Program-made: the position numbers and the translations under genes | In this document: positions 43,898-52,980 of the stretch, in pieces | How the letters are laid out: each line of letters starts with the position of its first letter | How positions within the stretch are numbered: position 1 is the first letter of the stretch | Assembly (NCBI RefSeq): GCF_000430645.1 | Contig: NZ_KE387186.1 | Location: 189,583 to 253,582, forward strand | Length of the DNA: 64,000 nucleotides | Direction of reading: 5' to 3' | Origin: Aquimarina latercula DSM 2041 | Lineage (GTDB): Bacteria > Bacteroidota > Bacteroidia > Flavobacteriales > Flavobacteriaceae | Notes under the pieces: model-generated | Told to the model about the DNA's origin: nothing | Database searches by the model: none | What the model saw: only the letters and a program-made list of their open reading frames with translations

Positions 43898-44041
43898 GTG
43901 CAGAGTTCTGATATCCCATCTTTATATTCACCTTGTGCTTCATTAAATTGTGAAGCTAGTTGTGGAGGCAAAAAGAAAAAGTGTTGTAAAAAATACAAGA
44001 AAAAAGGTAAATCTAATTGCAAAAGATGTCCAAAACTTTAG
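43898..44041 (+). CDS. Small Cys- and Lys-rich protein (47 residues)
   Basis: A frame starting with GTG at 43898-43900 and ending TAG at 44039-44041; an in-frame TAA lies three codons upstream. The product has seven Cys (13, 18, 22, 29, 30, 41, 44) and a very basic stretch KKKKCCKKYKKKGK, ending NCKRCPKL. It has its own -7 box and a terminator (44074-44094), so a discrete transcript is likely. Composition suggests metal or nucleic-acid binding. I have an impression of similar small proteins in Flavobacteriaceae but cannot name the family. Confidence 0.6.
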   Translation: MQSSDIPSLYSPCASLNCEASCGGKKKKCCKKYKKKGKSNCKRCPKL

Positions 44042-44073
44042 ATGGACTTTAAAGTATATAAATTCTATATAAG

Positions 44074-44094
44074 CACGCAATAGCGTGTTTTTTT
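44074..44094 (+). terminator. Terminator of the Cys-rich gene
   Basis: A short stem CACGC/GCGTG with loop AATA, then seven T. Confidence 0.6.
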
Positions 44095-44316
44095 GTTTTT
44101 AATCAGAAAGAAGATGTTTATCTATATTTTTTAATATAGTTTATCTAAATTTTGTTAAATAGAGTTTAGTGAGTTAGTTCTTTTTGAGAAATGAAATATA
44201 AATGAAAATTTATGAACTAAAAGATTGATAGATCCTTGGGGTTTTGCCAATCTTTTTTAGATTTGTATATCTCCCAGATTGTTAGTTTTACCAGCCTACA
44301 TACAACTAGTTTTTTT

Positions 44317-45081
44317 ATGATAAGATATGTAGTATTATTTTGTGTATTTATTACAAGTGTAGTAACCGCACAAGAGAGTGAGTTTAATAAATTACTTGAG
44401 CAGTTTAATGAACAGAATAAAGAAATTCCAATCGATCTGGCTTTAAAATATTTTGATTTTAAATCTACAGAAAGAGCAAATGCTTTATTGACAGGAAAAG
44501 TAATTGTTAAGACCGATAATTATGTTATCCTGTCAACTATAATGAGCTGCAATGTAGGAGTAAGTTGCGAGCAATCTTCTATAACATCATTTACTCCTTT
44601 TGGTGATAGGGTTAATACTATTTCATTCGAGAGAAAAATAGCTGATTGTTCTTTTGATGATTCAAGGATGTCAGTTTTCGTATCCAATAATTTGTTAGTT
44701 TTTAAGGAGGTTAGAGAAAAATTGGATTGCATCGGAGATGGTAAACAAATTGGAATAAAAATGTGGTTAGAATTTCAACCAATAAAAGAAGATGGGACTT
44801 TTTCTAAACCTTATACAGATTTAAAAGCAGTAGAAAGGGAAAATTATATATTTTCTCATCGAGTTTTTACTGCAGAGGAGTTAAATAGTAAAACTGATGA
44901 AGAATTAGCAATTATTAAAAATGAGATTTTTGCTTCGCACGGATATATGTTTACTAAAAAGAAGTGGCAGGATTATTTCGAATCTAAATCTTGGTATTTG
45001 CCTTCAGATACTGATGCAGCTGATAAGTTAACTGCTATAGAAAGAAAGAATGTGGAATTAATTTTGAGTCTTATACAATGA
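44317..45081 (+). CDS. Exported YARHG domain protein
   Basis: 254 residues from ATG 44317; an in-frame upstream start would bury the signal peptide MIRYVVLFCVFITSVVTAQ. The C-terminal third is a YARHG domain (DEELAIIKNEIFASHGYMF...WYLPS), an extracellular domain thought to bind peptidoglycan or peptides. The N-terminal part has no recognised fold. Its stop overlaps the start of the next gene by 4 bp, so the two are translationally coupled. Confidence 0.85.
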   Translation: MIRYVVLFCVFITSVVTAQESEFNKLLEQFNEQNKEIPIDLALKYFDFKSTERANALLTGKVIVKTDNYVILSTIMSCNVGVSCEQSSITSFTPFGDRVNTISFERKIADCSFDDSRMSVFVSNNLLVFKEVREKLDCIGDGKQIGIKMWLEFQPIKEDGTFSKPYTDLKAVERENYIFSHRVFTAEELNSKTDEELAIIKNEIFASHGYMFTKKKWQDYFESKSWYLPSDTDAADKLTAIERKNVELILSLIQ

Positions 45082-45839
45082 GATCACTCTTATTAATGAT
45101 TTTCTTGTTATGTTCTGCATTATCTTTTGGTAAGGTAAGAACGATTCATGTTTTTGTAGCCCTTTGCGATAACCTTAATCAAGGTATTGTTCCTGTGCCA
45201 AAAGCCATTGGAAATGGTCAGGACCCTAAAAATAACCTCTATTGGGGAGCTGGGTATGGTGTAAAAACATTTTTTAATCGCAAAACAAAAGATTGGCAAC
45301 TAGTTAGAGCTATTCCATCTAAGGATCCCTATATTTTAGAAAGATTATTGTTTAAACATGTTAGTAAGGATGTTTATATGTTAGCAGACGCTTATGACGG
45401 TGCTAGAATCAAACAAAGTATAGAACACTTTTTGAAATCATCTAATGGACAGATGCCTTTGCAAATTGCTCAAAAAAATAAGACTTTAGATTTTGGAGGA
45501 GGAGCTGATTTATTGGCGTATGTTGGTCATGATGGTTTAATGGATTTTAGTGTGGATGTCAGTTATAAAGAATCTGTTACTAATCCTAAGAATGTTATCA
45601 TTCTGGCATGTTATAGCAAAAGTTATTTCTCTCCAGAAATTAAAAAAGCTAAAGCAATTCCTGTGTTATGGACCACCCATTTGATGGCACCAGAAGCATA
45701 TACATTAAAAGCAGCAATAGACGGATGGATTAGGAATGAATCTGGTAAACAGATTGATGAAAGAGCTGCACAATCATATCATAAATATCAAAAATGTGGT
45801 ATTAGAGGAGCTAGAAATTTATTTACTACCGGTTTTTAA
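45078..45839 (+). CDS. Exported protein with a caspase/gingipain-like (clan CD) His-Cys pair
   Basis: 253 residues with a signal peptide (MRSLLLMIFLLCSALSFG). The pattern LLAYVGHDG (His151) followed by VIILACYS (Cys178) is the hydrophobic-His-Gly ... hydrophobic-Ala-Cys layout of clan CD cysteine peptidases, with a 27-residue gap like that of gingipains. I do not recognise the family by name, and peptidase activity is an inference. It is coupled to the YARHG gene upstream (4-bp overlap). Confidence 0.72.
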   Translation: MRSLLLMIFLLCSALSFGKVRTIHVFVALCDNLNQGIVPVPKAIGNGQDPKNNLYWGAGYGVKTFFNRKTKDWQLVRAIPSKDPYILERLLFKHVSKDVYMLADAYDGARIKQSIEHFLKSSNGQMPLQIAQKNKTLDFGGGADLLAYVGHDGLMDFSVDVSYKESVTNPKNVIILACYSKSYFSPEIKKAKAIPVLWTTHLMAPEAYTLKAAIDGWIRNESGKQIDERAAQSYHKYQKCGIRGARNLFTTGF

Positions 45840-45919
45840 ATTCTGAATATTCCGCCGTTTTATTATAGACTTAAAGCTGTACGGTAAACCACTAAAAACA
45901 TTTCCCTTTTTTCAGGGGA

Positions 45920-45948
45920 TTGATTCTTTTCTATTAGTTATATCTTTG
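45920..45948 (+). promoter_or_regulatory. Promoter of the DUF2339-DUF3999 pair
   Basis: TTG (45920-45922), an 18-nt spacer and TATCTTTG (45941-45948), a perfect -7 box. The leader would be about 100 nt. Confidence 0.5.
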
Positions 45949-46054
45949 AGTATAATAGGGTAGAAGATGTTTTGTTTTTTAACAAGACTCTTTTTTTGCC
46001 TATATTTCTAATATGAATGTAACTACGTTATGTTTATTTTATAACTAAACAACC

Positions 46055-48373
46055 ATGGCTGACAATCAAAAGTATATTAATGATTTGCTTGAAAAAATAG
46101 CAATTCTATCTAATAAACAAGAGGTCTTTCGTAGAGAAATTTTGAATCTTAAAAATGAGGTTCTTCGTTTTAAAAATGAAGAGGAACAAAAGAACATTGA
46201 AGTAACCGAAGATACGATAACTACTCCTGTTATTGAACCAGTTTTAAAAGAGGTAGAAGATAAAGCTGAAATAAAAGAGCCTTTATTACAAAATCAACCA
46301 GAGGTGTCATTTTCTCAGCCTAAGGTTAAGCGAGATGAAAAGCCAAAAGGGAAGTCTAATTTAGAAAAGTTTATTGGAGAGAATCTTATAAGTAAGATAG
46401 GAGTTATTATTCTGATTATAGGAGTTGCTATTGGTGCAAAATATTCTATAGATAATGAACTCATTAGTCCATTAACACGAATTATATTGGGATATCTTAC
46501 CGGAATCGGTTTGATCGGTGTAGGCATGAAGCTAAAAAAGAAGTATGAGAATTTTAGCGCTGTTTTGGTAAGTGGAGCAATGGCTATATTATATTTTATT
46601 ACTTTTCTTGCTTATAGCTTATATGGTCTTATTCCGCAAATGTTTACGTTTGGATTAATGGTAATATTTACGATTTTCACGGTATTTGCAGCCATACAGT
46701 ATAATAAACAGGTCATAGCACATATTGGACTAGTTGGCGCTTATGCAGTTCCATTTTTATTAAGTGATGGATCAGGAAAAGTAGCCGTTTTATTTAGTTA
46801 TATGGCGATTATTAATGTAGGGATCTTAATCATATCTTTTAAAAAGTACTGGAAACTTTTATATTATTCTTCCTTCATACTTACGTGGTTAATTTATTTT
46901 AGTTGGTATGTAATGGATTATGAAACGGAGGTTCATTTTGGATTAGCTTTTACCTTTTTGTTAGTGTTTTTTATCACATTTTATTTCATGTTCCTTGTAT
47001 ATAAATTGAATAGAAAAGAAAAATTTGGTACAGGAGATGTTATACTTCAGTTGATTAATGCATTTGTTTTTTATGGAATTGGTTTTTCTATGTTGAGTAA
47101 CCATGAAATTGGATCACAGTTATTAGGCGTATTTACTTTAGCAAATGCAATAGTACATTTTATTGTTAGTGTAATAATCTATAGATTAAAATTAGCGGAT
47201 CGAAATTTATTTTACTTTAGTTCTGGAATGGTATTGGTTTTTATCAGTATTGCATTTCCAGTTCAGTTAGACGGAAATTGGGTAACCTTGCTTTGGGCTG
47301 CTGAAGCAGCATTGTTATTTTGGATAGGAAGGACTAAAAAAGTACCTATTTATGAAAAACTAGCATATCCAGTTATTGCCTTAACATTTTTTAGTTTAAT
47401 TCAGGATTGGTGGATGTATTATGCAGAATATGCCTATATGCCTGGTACTGATGAAATTTCGGTAATTCCGTTTTTTAATATTTCGGTACTTACCTCATTA
47501 TTGTGTGCGGCCTCTTTTGGATATATTCTCTTTTTGCATCGTAGTGAGAATCATCCTTTTCCTTGGTTAAAATATAAGACTTGGTATCAGTTAATCTCCC
47601 TTTGGATATCGGCGATGTTTCTGTTTGTCTTGTATATGACTTTTTTCTTAGAGGTTATTGATTATTGGGGTAGTTTAGATAGTAATCAAGAAGGTTTTAT
47701 GGGAATTTGGTTAATTAATTACACCTTAGCTTTCTTATCAATTTTATCTTTTGTAAATATTAAAAAGATTAAGAATGTAGTTTTTGGTTATATTAATATT
47801 GCGCTCAATATGTTTGCATTATTGATGTTTTTAACTACTGGATTGTATTTGTTGAGTGAATTGCGAGAAAGTTATTTGGACCCTACACTTTTAGAAACAG
47901 GTGAAGCAGGATTGTATCATATCGGTATTCGATATATTTCATTGGCATTTTGTGTTTTATTATTAATAGCTAGTTATAAATATGTTAGACAAGGTTTTCT
48001 AAAAGGCGTTTTTACAATTGTCTTTGATGTGGTTCTGCAAATTGCTATAATCTGGTTATTGAGTAGTGAATTAATCCATTGGTTAGATATTGCTGGTTAT
48101 ACTTCTTCTGATAAATTAGGACTAAGTATTCTTTGGGGGATATATTCTTTGTTATTGATCGTTATAGGATTTTGGAAGAAAATAAAGCATATACGAATAA
48201 TAGCTTTTATACTTTTTGGAGTCACACTCATAAAATTGTTTTTATATGATATAGCGCATTTAAACACGATCTCTAAAACAATTGTATTTGTATCGCTAGG
48301 TTTATTATTGCTTATTATTTCTTTCTTATATAATAAATACAAACATATTATTACAGATGAGGTTAAAGATTAA
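46055..48373 (+). CDS. DUF2339 multi-pass membrane protein
   Basis: 772 residues. An N-terminal coiled-coil and charged linker (1-105) precede the membrane part, which begins at NLEKFIGENLISKIGVIILIIGVAIGAKY and continues as about 20 helices to the C-terminus. This is the DUF2339 layout. Function is unproven; the family often sits beside DUF3999, as here, where the genes overlap by 17 bp. The pair is probably a membrane complex. Confidence 0.88.
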   Translation: MADNQKYINDLLEKIAILSNKQEVFRREILNLKNEVLRFKNEEEQKNIEVTEDTITTPVIEPVLKEVEDKAEIKEPLLQNQPEVSFSQPKVKRDEKPKGKSNLEKFIGENLISKIGVIILIIGVAIGAKYSIDNELISPLTRIILGYLTGIGLIGVGMKLKKKYENFSAVLVSGAMAILYFITFLAYSLYGLIPQMFTFGLMVIFTIFTVFAAIQYNKQVIAHIGLVGAYAVPFLLSDGSGKVAVLFSYMAIINVGILIISFKKYWKLLYYSSFILTWLIYFSWYVMDYETEVHFGLAFTFLLVFFITFYFMFLVYKLNRKEKFGTGDVILQLINAFVFYGIGFSMLSNHEIGSQLLGVFTLANAIVHFIVSVIIYRLKLADRNLFYFSSGMVLVFISIAFPVQLDGNWVTLLWAAEAALLFWIGRTKKVPIYEKLAYPVIALTFFSLIQDWWMYYAEYAYMPGTDEISVIPFFNISVLTSLLCAASFGYILFLHRSENHPFPWLKYKTWYQLISLWISAMFLFVLYMTFFLEVIDYWGSLDSNQEGFMGIWLINYTLAFLSILSFVNIKKIKNVVFGYINIALNMFALLMFLTTGLYLLSELRESYLDPTLLETGEAGLYHIGIRYISLAFCVLLLIASYKYVRQGFLKGVFTIVFDVVLQIAIIWLLSSELIHWLDIAGYTSSDKLGLSILWGIYSLLLIVIGFWKKIKHIRIIAFILFGVTLIKLFLYDIAHLNTISKTIVFVSLGLLLLIISFLYNKYKHIITDEVKD

Positions 48374-49583
48374 TATTGTACAATTGGTATTGTTCTTAAT
48401 TTGTTTACAAGCTTATGCCCAAATTGATAAGTATACCTACAAAAAAGAATTATTAAACGTGTCGGATGATTGGCATGCCATCGTATTACCGAATGAGATT
48501 TTTAAAAATGTATCTTCTGACCTTTCAGATATACGAATTTATGGGATTACTAAGGGAAATGATACTGTAGAGGCTCCATATCTTTTAGAACAAAAGAAGT
48601 CTAAAATATCAAGTAAAAATATCGGATTTAAATATGTTAATAAATCTACTACGGATAAAGGCTCATATATCACTTTTAAAGTTACGTTAGATGCTATAAT
48701 TAATCAAGTTCAGTTATTTTTTGAACAAGACAATTTTGATAGATTCATAAAAGTAGAAGGGAGTCAAAACCTAAAAGATTGGTATACTGTTGTAGATGAT
48801 TATCGTGTGTTGTCTGTTAATAATGAATTGACGAAGTATTCATTTACAACCCTAAAGTTCCCTGACTCTAAGTATACATATTATAGAGTTTTTGTTAAAG
48901 GTAAAGACGCACCTGATATAAAAAAGGCTGAGATTACCTTAAAAGAAAAACAAAGAGGTAGTTACAAGAAGTTTACTGTTAAATCAACGGAAATTGTAGA
49001 ACAAAATAAAAATACAATAATTACTATTGATTTAGGAATGCCTGTTCCTGTAAGTCATATAAAAATTAAGACTAAGAATACTTTCGATTATTACAGGCCT
49101 TTTCGAGTGAAATATCTTAGAGATAGTATTCAGAGAGAAAGCGGATGGAAATATAATTATCAAAATATTACCTCAGGAGTTCTAAATTCTATTGAAGAAA
49201 ACGAATTTAACTTTTATAGCACAATTACTAATAAGATAAAAATAATTGTTAATAATCAGGATAATGAACCATTAGATATTGATGAGGTTGTAGTTAAAGG
49301 TTTTGATTATGAGTTGATTACTAGGTTTAGTACTTCTGCTAATTATTTTCTGACTTATGGTAATGAAGATGTGAATAAACCATCCTACGATCTTCAGTAC
49401 ATGAAAGAAAGAGTTCCAGGAAAATTAGTAAAACTTCAATTAGGACCAGAACAAATAATACCTAAAAGCCAAGAGAAAACTGTGGAACCACTCTTTAAAA
49501 ATAAAGTTTGGTTGTGGGCTATAATGCTTATTGTTATTGCTTTGTTAGGAGGTTTCACGCTGATGATGATGAAAAAAAAGTAA
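48357..49583 (+). CDS. DUF3999 family exported protein
   Basis: 408 residues. The N-terminal signal peptide ends in YAQ, the body is beta-rich (two F5/8-type-like discoidin domains are suggested by VQLFFEQDNFDRFIKVEGSQNLKDW), and a C-terminal transmembrane helix (VWLWAIMLIVIALLGGFTLMM) anchors it. It matches the DUF3999 partner of DUF2339. Start overlaps the DUF2339 gene by 17 bp. Confidence 0.86.
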   Translation: MRLKINIVQLVLFLICLQAYAQIDKYTYKKELLNVSDDWHAIVLPNEIFKNVSSDLSDIRIYGITKGNDTVEAPYLLEQKKSKISSKNIGFKYVNKSTTDKGSYITFKVTLDAIINQVQLFFEQDNFDRFIKVEGSQNLKDWYTVVDDYRVLSVNNELTKYSFTTLKFPDSKYTYYRVFVKGKDAPDIKKAEITLKEKQRGSYKKFTVKSTEIVEQNKNTIITIDLGMPVPVSHIKIKTKNTFDYYRPFRVKYLRDSIQRESGWKYNYQNITSGVLNSIEENEFNFYSTITNKIKIIVNNQDNEPLDIDEVVVKGFDYELITRFSTSANYFLTYGNEDVNKPSYDLQYMKERVPGKLVKLQLGPEQIIPKSQEKTVEPLFKNKVWLWAIMLIVIALLGGFTLMMMKKK

Positions 49584-49597
49584 TTTTTTAAAAAAAT

Positions 49598-49624
49598 TGT
49601 CCAAATCTTTATAACCACTTCGTC
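49598..49624 (+). promoter_or_regulatory. Candidate ECF42-type promoter
   Basis: TGTCCA (49598-49603), a 17-nt spacer and CGTC (49621-49624). The ECF42 sigma group is known to recognise TGTCGA and CGA/TC elements, so this matches except for one base of the -35. It is 34 bp upstream of the first DGPF gene and would give autoregulation. Confidence 0.5.
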
Positions 49625-49657
49625 ATAGGATCATATAAACCATAAATAAATAATAGT

Positions 49658-50005
49658 ATGAAACAATTTATGTTACTTTTTAAAGGTGGAGACGACGTTT
49701 GGGATGCAAAATCCGAAGAAGAACAAAATGCACACATGGAAAAGTGGATGCAATGGATTGGGCAAATGGCAGAAGAAGAAAAATATGTTGGAGGAGAACG
49801 CCTTTATCCTGCAGTAAAAACAATTCATCCTGGAGGAACAAAAATTACTGACAGGTCTTTTGCCGAGGCTAAAGAATTAGTCGGAGGTTATATTACCGTA
49901 TTAGCAGAAACATTGGATGAAGCTACAGAAATGGCAAAAGGATGTCCAGGACTACTGTGGGAGTCATCTGTAGAAGTCAGAGAAGTTTGGCCAGACGATG
50001 TTTAA
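49658..50005 (+). CDS. YCII-related (DGPF) domain protein 1
   Basis: 115 residues. The pattern MKQFMLLFKGGDD, then TDRSFAEAKELVGGYITV and DEATEMAKGCPGL is the DGPF branch of the YCII fold. These proteins are the conserved companions of ECF42 sigma factors, and their biochemical role is unknown. It is first in the operon, 15 bp before the second copy. Confidence 0.92.
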   Translation: MKQFMLLFKGGDDVWDAKSEEEQNAHMEKWMQWIGQMAEEEKYVGGERLYPAVKTIHPGGTKITDRSFAEAKELVGGYITVLAETLDEATEMAKGCPGLLWESSVEVREVWPDDV

Positions 50006-50020
50006 TTTAAAAGATAGGAG

Positions 50021-50368
50021 ATGAAAGAGTTTTTGATGCTAATTAGAGGAGGACAAGAACAATATAGTTCGGTGTCTCCGAGTGAAATGCAAAAGCATAT
50101 GGAACAATGGCAAGAATGGATGGTTGGATTAGCTAAAGAAGAGAGATTGTTAGGAGGGCAGCCTTTAATAAGTGAAGGAAATACATTGTTAGAAGGAGGC
50201 AAGAAAGTTATGGATAGACCATTTGCAGAAGGAAAGGAGCTAGTAGGAGGATATCTTCTGATTAAAGCGGATTCTTTAGATCAGGCAACTACGATAGCTA
50301 AAGGTTGTCCAAGTTTTGAATATGATTGTAGTGTAGAAATTCGCGAAATCGCTCCATTAGAGCAATAG
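50021..50368 (+). CDS. YCII-related (DGPF) domain protein 2
   Basis: 115 residues, paralogous to the preceding one (MKEFLMLIRGG, MDRPFAEGKELVGGYLL, DQATTIAKGCPSF). The duplicate arrangement is common beside ECF42 factors. Its TAG stop (50366-50368) is in the same reading frame as the sigma gene, separated only by two sense codons before TTG. Confidence 0.92.
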   Translation: MKEFLMLIRGGQEQYSSVSPSEMQKHMEQWQEWMVGLAKEERLLGGQPLISEGNTLLEGGKKVMDRPFAEGKELVGGYLLIKADSLDQATTIAKGCPSFEYDCSVEIREIAPLEQ

Positions 50369-50374
50369 TATAAG

Positions 50375-51652
50375 TTGGAGTCAGAAGATCACATAGATAA
50401 TACGTTAAACCATCTTTTTAGACAAGAATCTGGAAAGATGGTTGCTGTTTTAATTAAAATTTTCGGTACGGAAAATATTGAAATGGCAGAGGATGTAGTA
50501 CAAGACGCATTGGTAAGTGCTCTAGAAACATGGAAATATAGAGGAGTACCTGATAATCCCAAGGCTTGGTTGTATAGAACTGCAAGGAATAAAGCAATCG
50601 ATATTTTAAGGAAGAAAAAACACAGTAAAACTATTGATTTTTCGGATCCCGAACGTAAGTTGTTAACCTCAGAATATACATTAACAAGTACGATGGATAA
50701 TTTTTGGAAAGAACAGTATATACAAGATGATTTTTTAGCAATGATGTATGCTTGTTGTCATCCAGATATTTCTCCAGAAAATCAAATTACTTTTATTCTA
50801 AAGTCCCTTTGTGGATTTAGTACAAAAGAAGTTGCAAGATCTTTTCTAACCTCAGAAGATACTATTTCTAAAAGATTATATAGAACTAAAGAATATTTTA
50901 GAAAACGAAAAATACGTCCTAAAATACCATTACCCGAAGAGATTATTGATAAAACTAAAACAGTATTAAGTACTATATATTTAATGTTTAATGAGGGGTA
51001 TAATGCTACTCACGATGATAATTTGGTGAGGAAAGATGTAATTTTTCAAGCGATTTGGTTGTGTAAATCTTTATTAGATCACGAACAAACACAATTATCG
51101 GAAGTATATGCGTTGATGGCATTAATGTTATTTCATACTTCTCGTGTGGATAGTCGTATTAATGAATATGGTGAGTTGATACTGTTATCAGATCAAGATA
51201 GAGATTTATGGAATAAGGAATTAATCTCTCAAGGAAACAAGTATTTAAATCAATCGGCTTTTGGAGAATCTTTATCTACCTATCATCTCGAAGCTGCTAT
51301 TGCTTATCAACATTGTATTTCTGAAAGTTATACAAAAACAAATTGGAAAGAAATATTAGTATATTACGATTTACTTTTAAAAATAGATAGCGACCCAATT
51401 GTTTTTTTAAATAGGAGTTTAGTTGTTTTAGAACTTTTTGGAGCTGAAGAAGCACTAAGAACTATTAAGGAAATAGAAGATCATAAATTGGTTAGTAATT
51501 ATTACCTCTATTATGCGATCTTAGGCGAAATTCATGAGCGTATGATAAATCCAAACAATGCTGTGGATTATTATCAAGAAGCAATAAAACTTACGCAATC
51601 AAGACCTGAACGACGTTTACTTAAGCGAAAAATAGCAAGGATTCTTAACTAA
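50375..51652 (+). CDS. ECF42 group RNA polymerase sigma factor with C-terminal TPR-like domain
   Basis: 425 residues from TTG 50375; no ATG or GTG lies between the in-frame TAG at 50366 and residue 22, so TTG is the only start giving the family's usual N-terminus (LFRQESGKMVAVLIKIFG). Sigma-70 regions 2 and 4 (about 10-190) include AEDVVQDALVSALETWK and NPKAWLYRTARNKAIDILR, followed by region 4 with LCGFSTKEVARSFLTSEDTI. The long helical C-terminus (TPR/DUF6596-like) is diagnostic of ECF42 and is thought to replace an anti-sigma factor in controlling activity. It ends the DGPF operon. Confidence 0.93.
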   Translation: MESEDHIDNTLNHLFRQESGKMVAVLIKIFGTENIEMAEDVVQDALVSALETWKYRGVPDNPKAWLYRTARNKAIDILRKKKHSKTIDFSDPERKLLTSEYTLTSTMDNFWKEQYIQDDFLAMMYACCHPDISPENQITFILKSLCGFSTKEVARSFLTSEDTISKRLYRTKEYFRKRKIRPKIPLPEEIIDKTKTVLSTIYLMFNEGYNATHDDNLVRKDVIFQAIWLCKSLLDHEQTQLSEVYALMALMLFHTSRVDSRINEYGELILLSDQDRDLWNKELISQGNKYLNQSAFGESLSTYHLEAAIAYQHCISESYTKTNWKEILVYYDLLLKIDSDPIVFLNRSLVVLELFGAEEALRTIKEIEDHKLVSNYYLYYAILGEIHERMINPNNAVDYYQEAIKLTQSRPERRLLKRKIARILN

Positions 51653-51673
51653 GAAAACAATATTTCCTATTTA

Positions 51674-52609
51674 TTATTGGCAATTCTTCATGGATTCATA
51701 ATAAGCGCGATACGCTTCATAACTTACTTTTTTTCGACCTTTCTCTAGAACAATTGTGTTTTGATTAGAGAATTCCGAAAAAGGAATTGTCTTTTTAGGA
51801 AAGCCATCTATCACTATTTCCATATAACTATTGGTAGTAATTTTATTGGTGTCAATTTCTATTTTAAACTTACCATCATAATCCGAAAATGCGTATGCAC
51901 AAGATTCATCTGATAATTGTAGCTTTACAACTGCAATAGGAACAACAGAACCATCAGGTTTTTTTATAGTACCTTCAATAGCTTTAATGCCTACATTACT
52001 AGTCGATGTTTCAGAAATTTGGTGTGTAATATTAGGATTAACTTCTGTAGTGGTATTACCAGAAAGATCTTCAATTGTCCAGTTATCCAGTTTTTTTCCT
52101 TTTTTGTAAGTGCCTTTTACAATTACACCTGATGCATCTTGCCTCCAATAATCACCGTGCTTCTTTCCATTTTTATAGTTAATTTTTTCTTTAGAACCAC
52201 TTTTTGTAACGTTCCATAGGCCTACTTTTTCACCTTTTTCATAATATCCTTCTTCAGTAAAAGTAAAACCATTATCAGAGTTATAGTAGTAGCCATTTCT
52301 TTCGTTGTCTTCATAATTTTCTACCGTAGATAAATCTAGAGAACCTTTTTTTCTAAAAATCAAAAAATGAACCCATTCTCCGTGTTTTTTTCCTTTTTTG
52401 TATTCAATTTTATGAATACCAATAACTTTTTTATCCTTTAACTCTCTTACGTAGTATTTACCATCAAGTTCATTTTCTTTATTAATCTCCAGAAGTTCAT
52501 TATACTCTTCTTTACTAAGTTCTATGTATCCTCCTTCGATAGGAGTTTGTCCCTTGACTATAAAAGAAAATAATAATACGAAAGTGAAGACAATGTGTGA
52601 TTTTTTCAT
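51674..52609 (-). CDS. MORN-like repeat protein with carboxypeptidase-regulatory domain
   Basis: 311 residues. A signal peptide (MKKSHIVFTFVLLFSFIVKGQ) is followed by about five MORN-like toxin-antitoxin-type repeats, e.g. YKKGKKHGEWVHF, NYEDNERNGYYYN, YEKGEKVGLWNV and YKNGKKHGDYW, then a carboxypeptidase-regulatory-like beta domain (IEGTIKKPDGSVVPIAVVKL). Surface or periplasmic location. Role unknown. It converges with the sigma gene (21-bp gap). Confidence 0.82.
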   Translation of the reverse strand: MKKSHIVFTFVLLFSFIVKGQTPIEGGYIELSKEEYNELLEINKENELDGKYYVRELKDKKVIGIHKIEYKKGKKHGEWVHFLIFRKKGSLDLSTVENYEDNERNGYYYNSDNGFTFTEEGYYEKGEKVGLWNVTKSGSKEKINYKNGKKHGDYWRQDASGVIVKGTYKKGKKLDNWTIEDLSGNTTTEVNPNITHQISETSTSNVGIKAIEGTIKKPDGSVVPIAVVKLQLSDESCAYAFSDYDGKFKIEIDTNKITTNSYMEIVIDGFPKKTIPFSEFSNQNTIVLEKGRKKVSYEAYRAYYESMKNCQ

Positions 52610-52917
52610 CCTTATTACCGATTGTATTTGTTTAATTTAATTCTCCCAAACTGTACTACTAAAGTTAAGTTATTTTTGTTGTTTTTCAAATAACTTGCAG
52701 TATTCAGAGTTTGTTTTTAATTATAAATCAAAGACAGTACCAATTTGTTACCTAGTTTAAATAATTTTAAAAGAAAAAAATCAGTAGATCCCATTCATTG
52801 TATAGAGAAGTTGTTTTTTTCGATACTAAATTAATACCTAATAAACAATCAAAGGTATTACCGTAAATGAGATATGATTATTATTTGTAGCTTTACAAGT
52901 AACGAAGACATGCCATT
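52610..52917. other. Spacer upstream of the cold-shock gene
   Basis: No credible coding frame and no strong hairpin. The cold-shock promoter lies at its right end. Confidence 0.35.
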
Positions 52918-52947
52918 TTGTAATAGTTTTATGTGGCATCATCTTTG
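52918..52947 (+). promoter_or_regulatory. Promoter of the cold-shock gene
   Basis: TTG (52918-52920), exactly 19 nt, then CATCTTTG (52940-52947), one mismatch from TAnnTTTG and followed by C. The leader would be about 28 nt, so there is no long cspA-type cold-sensing leader. Confidence 0.5.
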
Positions 52948-52980
52948 CAAACCATTAAATAATTAATATAAATTTTTACA

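Noticed and set aside
51674..52609. Toxin-antitoxin gene, from the MORN-like repeats
   Set aside because: The repeats are in an exported protein with a carboxypeptidase-regulatory domain and no partner toxin gene.
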